A DNA stretch of 64,000 bases from Rotaria sordida (taxonomy: Eukaryota > Rotifera > Eurotatoria > Philodinida > Philodinidae), in the NCBI GenBank assembly GCA_905250125.1, contig CAJNOL010000388.1:1-64000 (forward strand), read 5' to 3'. Below, piece by piece: positions 47,096 to 59,155 of this stretch. The number at the start of each line of letters is the position of its first letter. The stretch's first letter is position 1. The translations under genes and the position numbers were made by a program. The notes below the pieces were generated by a model. It was given only the letters and a program-made list of their open reading frames with translations. It searched no databases and was not told the DNA's origin.

Positions 47096-48937
47096 TTTGT
47101 ATATATATATATGTATAAGATTTTTATGTGAATTATTTATTGTATTCTTCTTATTAAATGAGAGATGTGAAACATAAGATAAAAGTCTATGAACGTGTTA
47201 CATTTATTTAATAATATCTTATTCTTTTGTTTAAAACGATTGATGATTAGATTTTGAAAATAAAGATTTTATATTGATGAAAAATAAATAAATAAAACTA
47301 TTGAAATCAAAATTACATAGATAATATAAAAATATACTAAAGAGAAATTGAAAGAATACGATAAGTGTCAATATTCTTGATTTAACTAGTCACATAGACA
47401 AGATACGCAAGAAAACACTACAGTCACAAATTCTTTAGTCTTTCTGTATCTGATTTAAAACGATAATTGGCTCATAACAAGAAACTATTAAATTAATCAG
47501 AGTACTCAAACACGTGTATCTAAGGATAAGCAACTTTCCTAGAGCTAATTTTCACATGTTATATTTATGTTAATTTATCCTAGACATCCTAAAAAAGCAT
47601 CGCTAGAGACAAAATATCTTATTTAAAATTTTACCATTGATGCAGTTTGTGTCGTAGAATCTATCCTGAAGTTTTCGAATACTGGAAGAGTCAACATTTT
47701 TACATACGTGTCTACTGAAAGAACTTATTCAGAAAAATAATTCTCGTAAAAAATCAAAGTCAAATGAAAGATGAATATGTTTCGTTTTGCTTGAAATGTT
47801 CCATATATTAATGAGATACAGAATTTACAGCAAAATGACGACATCTGTAATTAAATACTCTCTATATAGTGAAGTTTTCTATCTCGAGCACATCAATCAA
47901 AACAACAAAAACTACTTTTCTTATTGATAGTTTTCTATTTTATTACTTGTTCAGGAAAAATAAAATATGTACATCTAAAGATGAAAGCTATTGTACGTAG
48001 TGGTACAAGAATGAACTTACAAGTAAAATCTTCCAACTGACAAAATCGTTTTTGAGTCAAGACTACGTACATTACGTAGACCTAAATGAGTCATGAATAC
48101 CATGAAATGAGTTCGTACTTTTAACTTATCGGTACGAAAATAGTGCATTTTTACGAAATTTTTTAAATAAATGCTTTGGTGACAGAAAAAATGATTTTTG
48201 AATTTCGATTTGAAATGTCGCATAGAGACAGTTCTTAACGAGAGTAGTTTATAGTGAACGCTTTAGATCTTTTGATTCGCTCCTATCTTGAAATACAAGC
48301 ATCAAATCTGTCAAAATCTAAAGATAATTTTAAACATCTGAAATCTAAATAAAAAAAAGCAGAATCGAAATTATTAGTATAAAAGAATTATTTTTTGTTC
48401 CTTCAAAAAATTCAATTTTACAAATTAATCGTCTCTTAAAATAAAAACTCATCTAATGAGAAAATTCTATCGACAAATTTTCCACATAAAAAAATGTTTT
48501 CTGATTAAAATTGATCTCTAAGTAAATACATTATCTATGTTTTATTTTCTCAATGGGTAACATGACCTGGAAAAGAAAAAAACCAATTCTTCATCATGCT
48601 AATGCGTACAGGAATACCTACACTCTCAAGAAAACTAATTAAATAAAAATATTTTTTCTACGAGCTGCTTTAAAGAGAAACGGATGGTAAATTATGATTT
48701 TGGTTTTCTCGGAAATCGTGTAAATTTTTTTTTCAATTAAGAAAATAAGATGTGTAAGAACTCAAGTAAAATTACTATGATGAAATACATACGCAAAAAA
48801 GAATTTTAAGAAAAGGTAGCAAACGAGACATTCGTAATTTTTGCAATTAAATAATGACTATAGCATAATTTTTTTTTCTATTTACTATCGTTTATTCTTG
48901 ACTGCAATAAGCAACTTTTTTTTTTTTATTCCATAGA
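47096..48937. other. Intergenic region with one arm of a repeat family
   Basis: No gene. At 48015-48260 lies one copy of the sequence that forms the arms of the foldback elements at 18.9 and 52.5 kb (TTTGAGTCAAGACTACGTAC, then GCATTTTTACGAAATTTTTT). No clear opposite arm was seen. The rest is AT-rich. Confidence 0.6.
48015..48300 (+). repeat. Family C single arm
   Basis: Aligns with the left arm at 52525 (ACTTTTGAGTCAAGACTA against CGTTTTTGAGTCAAGACTAC) and with 18990-19130 (GCATTTTTACG, TTTGAATTTCGATTTGAAA, GCATAGAGACAG). No opposite arm is visible, so it is probably a deletion derivative. Confidence 0.65.
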
Positions 48938-49876
48938 ATGTTAACTAACACAACAACAACAACAACAACAGCAGATGATACATCAGCAGAATCATTGATT
49001 GTTGCTTATTATTCTTTAATATTGATTATTATTGGAACTGTTTTTAATTTTTTAACATTTCTCATTCTTTGTCGATCAACATTTAGAGATAAAAAAACAA
49101 GACCAATTATTCATTATATGCGTACAATAGCTATATTTGATATTTTAATGTTATATGGATGGAATCTTGATCATTATCTAATAATTGTACATAAATTTCG
49201 TCTTCTAAAATATTCAATAGTATCATGTAAATTTATTAGTTTTATCAGTTATTTTACTTCACAAACATCGGCTTGGCTTCGTATCTTTGTTTGTCTTGAT
49301 CGATATTTATCATTAAGTTATTTTCATCGAGCATGGATGAGTCGATCAAAAACTGTTCTTATTATTATTACGTGTGTTATTATGACTTCTTTTCTATTAA
49401 ATTTGCATATACTTATTTTCGGTTGTTATCGAAAAAATAATGGTACCATTAGTATTCAAGCACGATCGTATAGAATCTATCCTCTATGGAATCATATTAA
49501 TTTAGGTGTATATAATTGTGTTCCATTCATATTAATGGTTATATTGAATAGTGGTGTTAGTTATCATTTACTTCATTTTCATCGTACTAATTCAACTTCA
49601 AATCCGCGTATTCAAAATCGAATTGTAACACTTACATTAGTTATAACAACATCTCTTTTTTTGGTTATGACTATACCAGCAACAGTTGCTTCTGCATTTT
49701 TTATGGGAGCAAATGTTACGATATTACATTTTTTAGATGGCATTCTTTATACATATCATGTATTATCATTTCCATTGTATTTAATCACATTTAATAAATT
49801 TCGACAAGAATGTATTAGAATGTTAACATGGAAATTTTGCAATCAAAAAGTTACACCACTAATCGATCTTCAATAG
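48938..49876 (+). CDS. Rhodopsin-family G-protein-coupled receptor, intronless
   Basis: One open frame of 312 residues; an ag preceded by a long T tract lies just before the ATG. The short N-terminus is a run of Thr from an ACA repeat. Seven hydrophobic segments follow: SLILIIIGTVFNFLTFLIL, IHYMRTIAIFDILMLYGW, CKFISFISYFTSQTSAWLRI, VLIIITCVIMTSFLLNL, NLGVYNCVPFILMVILNSG, VTLTLVITTSLFLVM, and HFLDGILYTYHVLSFPLYLI. The DRY motif is present after TM3 (CLDRYLSL). The usual NPxxY of TM7 is replaced by a region reading FPLYLITFNKF. The Cys at the start of TM3 can pair with loop 2. It resembles the large, lineage-expanded peptide-type orphan receptors of small invertebrates. The ligand is unknown. 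Confidence 0.85.
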   Translation: MLTNTTTTTTTADDTSAESLIVAYYSLILIIIGTVFNFLTFLILCRSTFRDKKTRPIIHYMRTIAIFDILMLYGWNLDHYLIIVHKFRLLKYSIVSCKFISFISYFTSQTSAWLRIFVCLDRYLSLSYFHRAWMSRSKTVLIIITCVIMTSFLLNLHILIFGCYRKNNGTISIQARSYRIYPLWNHINLGVYNCVPFILMVILNSGVSYHLLHFHRTNSTSNPRIQNRIVTLTLVITTSLFLVMTIPATVASAFFMGANVTILHFLDGILYTYHVLSFPLYLITFNKFRQECIRMLTWKFCNQKVTPLIDLQ

Positions 49877-50836
49877 TAGCAATATAAATAGATAATGCAT
49901 ATTTAAGACTAACGTCTTTTTGTTGTTATTTTTTTGTTTTTGTAGTTCCACCACTTACATATCTATACACCTTCTAAATATATGTACATATGAAATATCT
50001 CTTTAAATAAAAATTATTTTTCGGATTTACTCGAAAAAATAAAAGAACAAAGCCAACAGTGTTTATACAAGGATTAAAAAAAAAACAAGAGAAAAAGTAA
50101 AAATACTTCATGTATACACCAAATGAATATTGATAATTTGTATTCATACAAATCTAAATTTTTGAATTATTTATCCGTAAAGAAAGTTTGATATATTGAT
50201 GTGATCTATACCAATTAGACATGTATTGAATTCGAGTTCGGAAACTATCCAATTAGTTCAGACAGTGTCGAGTATTTTGGCAATTGTCCAAGACTTTCTG
50301 AATGTATATGGGCAATCATGAAGGCACTCTAAAGTTCGATTAAGTTTGACTATTTCTGAACATTGTTGACTTTTTTTTAGCATGTCTGCAGATCTTTGGT
50401 TTTTGAATCATTCATTCCCCCCTGTGTGTATCTACCATAACCAATCTTAAGGTCCTCTCTTTAGGCTTACTTCTTTTTTTTTTAATTGACCGAAAATGAT
50501 CATAGTCAACATTGAACCAGAAAATTTGCTACTAAGCAACACTCCGTACCGCGAAGTAGCCGAAAGACAGAGGTGTTCTTCCCTTTTTTTTCTGTCATAA
50601 ATTGTTAAAAATGATTTTCATATTTCAAGTTCATTCTGTCTAATTTTTAAAGTTACAAGTTATTGTTTCAATATATTTTTCTATTTATACTTGACAGATA
50701 TTTTTTTTCATATATATATATCAAACATATCGAGAAAAGAAAAAACCACAAATAATACGATTCGGGTTGTTTAGATAAGAAAACAAAAACGAAGACGAAT
50801 TACGTGAATAGAAAAAAAGTACAAAGTTTCTTTTTT
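49877..50836. other. Intergenic region between GPCR and SF1 3' ends
   Basis: Convergent 3' flanks of GPCR and SF1, about 960 bp, AT-rich with many AATAAA-like and T-rich runs. No gene or repeat is supported. Confidence 0.6.
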
Positions 50837-50972
50837 TTAACGTGGTGGCGGCGGTGGTGGAGGAGCTGTTTTTGGTAATGGTGGTATAAAACCAGGATTA
50901 TTATTTTGATAATATTGTTGTTGATAAATACTTTGATAATACATAGCAGCATTATATTGATTCCATTGATTC

Positions 50973-51009
<37 letters not shown>

Positions 51010-54000
51010 GAGAATTTTGAGGATTTGGCCATGATGTTGATGGAGTTGTATTACTGTTTTGTCCTCCATTTTCCATTAAAGCTGGTATATGTTGAGCACG
51101 ATATGAATCACCTTCAATATATGCTGAATAATTAGTATTTCGATTATTTCGTCGAAGAAGATAATGACCATCGAATACATCATTATTATTATAACGAGGT
51201 CCTGTATTACTCCAATAAGTTGATGATGGTTGTGGTTGCGTAGTTGCTGCATTATTTGGATTAAGAGACATCAATGATGGAGGATTCTTTAAGAAAAATA
51301 TATATGTATATATTTAGTTTTATATGATAATATATATATATAATTTAATTAAATTCTTCATAGACTGATGCAGATAAAAATTTTTTTTTCTTTCGAAATC
51401 ATCAGATCGATACGTATGTGTTTTCAAATGGCAATACTATAAGCTTTCAAAACTTATCCTTTTGAATTAGAGCTGAACATCGGACAGGACAGTCTTATAT
51501 TTGATCTAATCTTTTTTACCTTCTTTGCATCACACGTACTGTCGTCAGTAATACTTGATAGATATTTAGAATGAAGATGTGAGAGTCTTCTCTCACCTTA
51601 ATATTTATTTTGGTGAATCAAAAATCAGAATAAGAATTTTTATTGTTATGCTTGCTGTCCTATCCTGTGTGGGGCAGGGCAGCAATGCAATCAATTTTTG
51701 GTTCTGTCCTGCCGGCAAACAAGACAAGAGATAAAATAGCTGATACTGCTCATACCTATCGAATAGGCATTATACGAAACCGAAATGATAACTTCTCATT
51801 CTAGTCTATTGCTTTCAGAAAACTGCAAACAATTAGAGAGATATTTTTTATTTGTTCTATTCTCTATTTACTTTTCTCAAAATTTGAATAACTACAAAAA
51901 GACAATAATTGAAAACTCAAGGGCAATGCTATCTAACGAAATCATAATAAGGATTTTACTTACATAATTATTATTAGTAGTAGTATTCGTTGTTCCATTA
52001 TTATTGGTAGGATTAGTAGAAGTATTGAATGTTGCTGGAAGAGTAGTGGCTGGATTATTTGTTACTGGAGCTCCACCTGTTATCGCTAATGTTGGTCCGG
52101 TTGTTCTTGATCCACTCATTAAACATTTTCGATCTTCTAATGATAAAGTATTTGTATCCGAATCTTTTTTACCCGTTAATTCATTAATTAACGATTGATA
52201 CTAAAAAAAAAAGAAGAAAAGAAAATATGATTTTAATTAAAATAGTTTGTGTTTTTTTTTTATAAACCTTACTTCACAATCAAGTTTTTGTTGTTCAACT
52301 CTATTTGCTCCATTAACCATGAGTGATCCATCAGGATTTAATTCTGCATAAGTACCATCCGAGTTTTTACGAAATTTACAATCACTTGGGACATGTCCAG
52401 CTCCACCACATATTGTACATATTATTGTATTTGTAATAATTTTTTCAGCTTCAGTCATTAATTTAAGTTTACTATAAAAAAAAAACAAAGACAAATTTTA
52501 TATTAATCTTACGATGAAAGTTCTTCAATTGATAAACTACTTTTGAGTCAAGACTATGTAAGAAGTAAATAAACTATGAATATCTTGAAAAGAGTTCGTA
52601 TCCTTAGCTGATTGTTGCAGAGACACTATACTTTTACGGTATTTTTTTGAATGAATGCTGTGGTACATAGTTGTATCTTAGGATAGGAATAGCGAGAACA
52701 TCTAAAACGTTTACAAAAATTATTCTCGTTAAGATCTGTCTCTACACATGTGATAACTACCGTTAGTATACTGCGTTATACCAGTAGGTTTTTTGTTGAA
52801 AATGTTCTACCGAATCAGAGGAATATTTTTGAAATCTTTTAAAACTAATAGAATTGATTCGATTTCAAAGCACTCTAATAATATTGATGTGTCTGTATTA
52901 GTCACAGAGTTCAAAATCGGCACCAGTAATGAAATAAATTTTTGTTAGTAAAATATATTCTGAAACTGTTTTCTTCTCGATTAATTTGATTTCTTTCTAA
53001 TAAATAATTCAAATTTGGATAGAAAACACTCTGCAATCGTTTATAGATAAAATCGAAAGTCTTATGAGTGCCACGCTAGTATGATATGCATATGGAATGT
53101 TTCAAGTCGAAATTCAGTTTTTCTGTTACCACGGCAATCATTTAAAAAATAACAAAGTACAGTATCTCCGCAGCAATAAACGAAGGACGTAAACTCTTTT
53201 CAGGGTATTCATATATCATTTGTTTCTACATAGTCTTAACTCAAAAAAGCAATTTATCAGTTGGAGGATTTCTGTCATTAGAAGAAAAATTTTTTTTACA
53301 TGAGACAATCATTTTCACGTAATGTTCCATGAAGTAATGCTAATTCTCGTAATTGTTGTTTACGTAATTCATTCATTCCTTCAGGTTCTTCAATAGCTTG
53401 ATTTATTATTTGATTAACCTATATATAAAAAAAAAAAGTTGAATTTTTTTTTGAATAATATTATTAAAAATTCTTTTATAATTACCTTTTCTACAGCTTT
53501 AGCTACAACTTCGGTTGAAGTACCGGTTATATAAGCATGTAAAGGTTCATCTTCACCTGGTAATGGACCATATTTGACTAAACCCATTTTTCCATCTTTG
53601 ATTGATCCTTTGCCTAGAAAAAAATTTCTATTTAAATTTAAAAATCTATGCGAACTAGATTGTATACCTCTAATGATGATTTTCGCATTGGTCTAAACAA
53701 AAAAATAAAGAACAGGTGTTTTTTTTCTAGTTAAAATATATAAGATATAAGATATAAATATACATACTTCTTTTTCTAATGTTTTGAGTGTATTACCACG
53801 TGGTCCAATAATTAAACCAACAAAATTAACTTCTGGATGATCTTCTTGTGGAATCATTACTTTATCTATATATTTTGCTTGTTGAGGTCTAAAAATTAAG
53901 ATATTTTGATAGATTATTTTTGACAAAAATATTCCAAGGAGAAAAAAAACAATGAGATTTTATTTTCATGTCATAAAACAATTTAACTGACAGAAGTAAT

Positions 54001-56845
54001 GAAAGTTTAGTTATAGAAAATCTCATTTTTATAGGTATAGTTGACTTATGAATAAATTCTAATGATTTTTCAAGCTAAAATGGAATTTCTTGGGAAAGAA
54101 AAAAACAAAAATTCTCATATTAAGCTTTACGAACTCAAGAACTTCTTTTTTTTTCCTTTGAAATATCTGTTTTCACTATTTTGTGTATGCATTATCTATT
54201 GTTATGATGAGTAAATAAAATCGACGAGGAAACTACCCGAACTGATACTCGCCGTTTCAGTTCATATTGAGTTCACAAGAAAATCTTGACAAGACAAGAA
54301 AAAGCCGAAAAAAATTCATGTCCATAGACCTCTGAAGCCGAGTTATGACTGTTTTACTCAATTTTCGACTTGAAGTTTTGCCCGTAGATAGATCTGATGA
54401 CTCTGGAAATGTGCTGAAAGTTTCAGTCGGATAGAATGTTCCTTTGTCGAAATATCAAGTTCTTAAAAAAAAGGTCGTTTAGCATCAAAATCGAGTTTAC
54501 TTGAAAATCTAATATGTCGACAAAGGAATATTCTTTTGAAATAATCTCTGAGTCATTTGACCTTTGTATGGGCAAAATTTCAGATCGAAAATTTAGTAAA
54601 ACAGTCATAACTCTGCTCGAGGATCCATGAACATGAATGTTTTTAGAATTTGTCTAGTCCTCCTTGTGGATTCAATATGAGCTTAAATGGTGGATATCAG
54701 TTCGGATAGTTCCCCTCGTGAATGGTTCAAAGAAAGCGAATACAATCTGCGAAATATCTGAATCTCCGAAAGGGATTAAACTGTGAATCACGATGTAGTG
54801 GTTGTTGCTAATCACAGAGAGATTATTTTGTTTTATCTATTTTGGGACACATTTCTTCAATATCCTTTTACTTAATTGTTCCAGAAAAACAATAAGGAAG
54901 TAATCCGTATTTCAAAAACTCGGGCGGGTGGATATTTTTTGAATAACTTTTGGTAGTAACAAGATTAAGAGCTCCGATTTTCAGCTTCAGAAAGAGAAGA
55001 TGAAGGCCATCGAATCCTATATTAAAGATTTTCTTTCCGTCTAATCTTTTTGAAAACGAACGTATCCTATAGTGTGGCTACAGTAAGTTTTGAATTATCA
55101 GATGTATATTCAAATTGTCAATCAAAGATCTAAAGAACTACGCAAATCTCAGATTTATACATTTAATCATTGAACAGTTATCGGTATCCTACTCAAACTC
55201 TCAATCGATTGTTATGAAAAAAAATCACTTTTTTTTTAGAAAATTGATTAAAAAAAATTCAGAATTCACTTCCTCTTTCCAAAGGTAAAAACCACAACGC
55301 TCTTTTTTTTCGCAATGGGTAGTAGTCCATGTATTGAAACGAGATGTTATTAATAAACAATCTTCGATCGTATATCGACAATATCTGTGACGATCAAAAT
55401 TTCTATCCCTATATTTCAACACTCCTTTTGGATTGTATTTCACAAACCTAGTATTCTGTTAGCGTCAAATCGACAGAGACTATCTCATTCAAATTACGGC
55501 TTTCTTTCAGTAGGATTAAAATGAATTCTATGTTATGAAATGCATACTTATAATCAGCTGGTGCTTTATATTCAGGATTAAGTACAAGTAATTCCGCAAC
55601 AAGGTGATGACGTTGTTCTTCAATTCTTCGTCTTGCTCGAACTTCTCGTGTATTTTGTCTTTTTCCTTGTTGATCATAAATTGGTTCGGGTGATGGAGAC
55701 CTAAAACAATGAAAATACAATATTGTAATTAATTAATTAATTATCTCGGTCTATGTTGTTTCGTTTCTTTTTTTTTTTATAGACAAAAATAAAGAAATAA
55801 TACAATCCATCGTGTAGAAGGCTGAGCTAGAACATAAGATAAGATTAAATTTTAACCTGAAAGAAAAAATGATTAGACAGGGATTTATCTTAAATATATA
55901 TATATATTTATATATTGTACGCGTCTTTATTATCTCACCTTTCAATATCGATTGACGTTCAACGTCACACATAGACACGAGAAGATGACTAGAAAAGGAA
56001 GAGGATTTTAATATTAGAGGAAAAACAAAAACATAATGGGAGAAACACTTCTGTCTGGATTTTGGTGCATTAGAAGAATTCGTAGCACTAAATAAAACAA
56101 AAAAGTGAACTTTTTGTATCAACTAACGCAAATCGATACTCGAAAAAAAATAAATAAATAAAGATGAAAGAAAAAAAATGTCAAGTAAAAATAAAAAATA
56201 ATAAAAAGAAAAAGAAATTAAGAATAATTTCAATTATTTACCTGGCTTCAGGATCTGTTCGAATATTTAAATCATTCATTTTTAAACGTCGTGTTAATTC
56301 TTCAATTTGAAGTTGTACTAAAAAGAAACAAATGATTTTCTATAAATCAAAAAAAAAATAATAAATTCACTTACAAATATAAGTTTTTTGTTGATGATCT
56401 GTCATATTAGTCGTTGAAATTGTTGTCGGCATATTAGGTAAAAACACTCGGTCAGTTTCATCACCAAAACGTCGTTTACGTTTTTTTGTGGCTTGTGTAT
56501 TACTTCCTGGTGAATCAACTAAAATAAAATAAAATAATTAAATAAAAACTCTTTTGTTTTGTTTTTTATTTTCTATATACCTGGTGATTGATCTCCTGTT
56601 GGTGATCCATTTTTATCATCTTCTTTTACATCTAATTTAGCTAAAAATGATGGTGGTAACATAATAGAAGGAAGTCGTGGTTTATAAATAGAATTATTTT
56701 CATTAGTTGATCCTTCTTCTTTTTTTATTGAAATATTATTTATTGGTGATGAAATTTCATCACTAGATTTTCTTGAACGTTTATGACTTCTTTTATGTCG
56801 TTTTGACGGACTTCGACTACGTGAACGTGGACTTCGTGATGGCAT
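50837..56845 (-). CDS. SF1: Splicing factor 1 (branch-point binding protein), 11 exons
   Basis: Exons 56581-56845, 56375-56518, 56242-56317, 55548-55700, 53768-53888, 53668-53692, 53486-53613, 53300-53418, 52273-52471, 51964-52200 and 50837-51286 give about 638 residues. An RS-rich N-terminus (MPSRSPRSRSRSPSKRHKRS) precedes the U2AF-binding region KKRKRRFGDETDR, the coiled hairpin LQLQIEELTRRLKM, the RSPSPEPIYD motif, and the KH-QUA2 domain (VMIPQEDHPEVNFVGLIIGP, RGNTLKTLE, IIIRGKGSIKDGK, LPGEDEPLHAYI). A single zinc knuckle CTICGGAGHVPSDC follows, then Asn/Gln-rich and proline-rich tails. SF1 recognises the intron branch point with U2AF. The RS-like start and a Phe where other animals have the ULM Trp are unusual. 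Four introns exceed 500 bp and two hold foldback elements. Confidence 0.95.
52520..53275. mobile_element. Foldback element, family C (SF1 intron 8)
   Basis: The left terminus TTCTTCAATTGATAAACTAC then TTTTGAGTCAAGACTATGTA is complementary to the right terminus (CTACATAGTCTTAACTC, then TTTATCAGTTGGAGGA). It fills almost all of the 828-bp intron between SF1 exons 8 and 9. Confidence 0.75.
54221..54716. mobile_element. Foldback element, family D, about 495 bp (SF1 intron 4)
   Basis: The left end CGACGAGGAAACTACCCGAA then CTGATACTCGCC is complementary to the right end (GATATCAGTTCGGATAGTTC, then CCCTCG). The arms also pair inside (GAGTTATGACTGTTTTACT against AGTAAAACAGTCATAACTC). Non-coding. Confidence 0.75.
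54776..55150 (+). repeat. Dispersed repeat family A copy 3 joined to a family B arm (SF1 intron 4)
   Basis: 54776-54915 matches family A (TTGTTGCTAATCACAGAGAG, GGGACACATTTCTTC). From about 54920 it continues as a relative of the foldback at 13.5 kb (AATAACTTTTGGTAG, then AACGTATCCTATAGTGTGGC). Families A and B may be parts of one larger element. Confidence 0.6.
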
Positions 56846-57429
56846 ATGAAATATGAATAACTTGAAACAATTGGGTAATTAACAAAGATGCGAAAATATT
56901 TATATTATTTCTTTCATATTTGTTACTTCGTTTCCTCCGTTCATTAAAATATAAATTAATTGGTTAAGACTTTTCCACATGATGTCACTAGAAGATGATG
57001 TTAAAATATTTCTTAAGTATATTAACGGTTATTGATCACAATCGTTTGTTGCTTCGGACTTTTCGAGCAAAGATATTCGTACGACTTTTACTACTTATAG
57101 AGCTCTATTGCACTGTTATGTTTAATTTAATGACTAAGCATGTTCCAATTTGACTAAAATTTATATCACTAGTAAGCCATTTAGTGCTGATTAGCGTCCT
57201 ACAACTGGATTGAGTCCGAGTTTGAGATCGTACTCAGCATCTGATCCAGAAATCTATGAGATCACGATGTTTCAAAAATACTTTTACTTTTTCAAACTTG
57301 TTTATATATAAAAGTGTAGGAATGAAAACCGATTTGATTATGATTGAGCAATTTATTATACTTGAGAATAGATCACAAAAGTGAAGAGCGATATTGTTCT
57401 AGTAAAAAAATTTCATTTTTAATGAAGAT
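56846..57429. other. Gene-free stretch upstream of SF1
   Basis: The 5' flank of SF1, AT-rich, with no coding signal. The SF1 promoter must be at its left edge. Confidence 0.5.
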
Positions 57430-59155
57430 TCATCTACAGATGATAAGGAACAATATGGTAAAGTAATTGAATACATGAAGACGAAAATAAATTGTCATTT
57501 GAGTAGAAATTATACTCATACTCACACAACATATTGAATGCCAAAAATGCACGTGATGAAGCTCTGCAACAAATTTAAACATGATTTCGTGTTGATTAAT
57601 ACCATTACTATGGATGCCGAAATCAATAAATGTCTTCATTAGGTTTCTTATAGATAGAATAGAATTCGATTCTTGTCGTTTGCCGACAAACAGAATCGAA
57701 CTTTTTTTCATTCAAAAGTATGACTATTTCAAAAAATAAAATTACCATGCTGTATCTATTCGGGTAAACTGTCAATCCGCCAAGAATATTTCTCACAAGT
57801 TTTTTTTTTCCGACAACATTTCAATTGCTTATCACTGTTCTGAAAAAACAATTATTTCAGGAAATAATAAATAGACAAAACTTTTAGGTCAATATGCGAC
57901 ATTTTCTTAATAGAAGTAGTTTTATCATTCGTTCTGTATTTCTCTCGATTTAGGCACATCCAAGATATTTTCAGATAGGCAATGACTTTGCAGAAATTCT
58001 TTCTTGTTCTTAGCCGCTGAATAATACTAACTGACCTGTATATAAATACCAGAAATAGAATGCTTCAGAAGCATCTGTCCAGAAAGCTATTGGTATCTAG
58101 AGCAAACAATTTGGATCAATCATCTGTTTCAATAATTGCATTGTAAAATCGAATGATTTCTGTATAAGATTTTTAGAATTATTCTCTATAACAAAAAAAC
58201 AAAATTATATATGTGGCACCATGCGTAATAAAATGGCATGTAAGACATAAAATTACCTTCCAATTTGAGTTTTTTTCTTAAGAATAAGTATAACAAATAT
58301 CATGGATAGGAAAATAATAACAACGAATACACTATAGAAAATATAAATCTAAAAAAAAAACAATGAAGTGAATCCAAATATATTATTGTTTGAGTTCGAT
58401 TTACCATTGTAGGTGATATACGATTGTCATTATTTTTTTTATTCATGTTTGCTGATTAAGAAACTTGCTTCGTATTTTTTCGAATCATTTGTCGCATTTT
58501 TATCTATATTTTGTAAAAGGAAATACGTCATTAGATTACTTCAGATTTCAGCTTCAATTACATAAATTAATAAATAAATTGTTAGATTACTTGTCTATGA
58601 AGAAGATTTGCTAGTTTAAAATGTCAAGAAAAAAATATTAAAATATTTATTCATTGTATTATTACCATCAGCCTATTCATTTTCATCAAATTGAGTACTG
58701 TAACACATAAGCACTTTGCATTGTCTACATGCTCACACGGAAAATACCACATATGATTGCTACTAAACAGCAGTATTTTGAATGGATTTTGTTTGAACTC
58801 ACTGATACACTTACTCGAATACAGTAGTACTGCTTTTGAATACATGTTAGCTGTAATATAGGTAAGGACAACAACTTGACCAATGACAATGGTCTATTTA
58901 TAACAAAAAATATAAATAAGTGGCGTAGTGAGAAAAAGAGCAGCAAATATTGAAGCAGCCAAGTTCAATATCAATGAATAGAGACCAACCTCTTTTTCTG
59001 TATTGACACTCGATTGTAAATTGGAGATAACATTAAATGAAGTATATATACAGATGAGTGCAAGACAAATTATAGTGAAATTTCGCTTTTTTTTCTCCTA
59101 CTTTCTTTGCATTTTGGTCAAAATCCTTATTGTTCTTGCTTCCACTGCTGGTCAT
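57430..59155 (-). pseudogene. UNC93-like transporter pseudogene
   Basis: Fragments of a UNC93-type membrane protein occur in the right order on the minus strand. At 59099-58800 the sequence NFTIICLALICIYTSFNVIS, then NLQSSVNTEKEVGLYSLI, LNLAASIFAALFLTT and PLIYIFCYK, meets an in-frame TAG at 58896-58894, where relatives have Trp, and continues TIVIGQVVVLTYITANMYSK. At 58350-58260 there is a membrane span IYIFYSVFVVIIFLSMIFVI. The exon 58185-58036 reads FDFTMQLLKQMIDPNCLL, a second in-frame TAG at 58099-58097, then IPIAFWTDASEAFYFWYLYT. A possible last exon lies near 57560. The putative start at 59155 is out of frame with the first span. Two stops plus frame breaks indicate a dead gene. UNC93 proteins have about twelve spans and regulate channels or trafficking. 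Confidence 0.65.

Noticed and set aside
50800-51069. ORF with poly-Asn and poly-Lys on the minus strand
   Set aside because: It is a shadow frame of the SF1 Gln-rich last exon.
57430-57711. 93-codon ORF as an independent gene
   Set aside because: It lies at the expected 3' end of the UNC93-like remnant; only a part in another frame (QSFITCIFGIQYVV) fits the family.
58036-58896. Reassignment of TAG as a sense codon to rescue the UNC93-like frame
   Set aside because: CCDC77 and aPKC-region genes use ordinary stops including TAG, and additional frame breaks exist.
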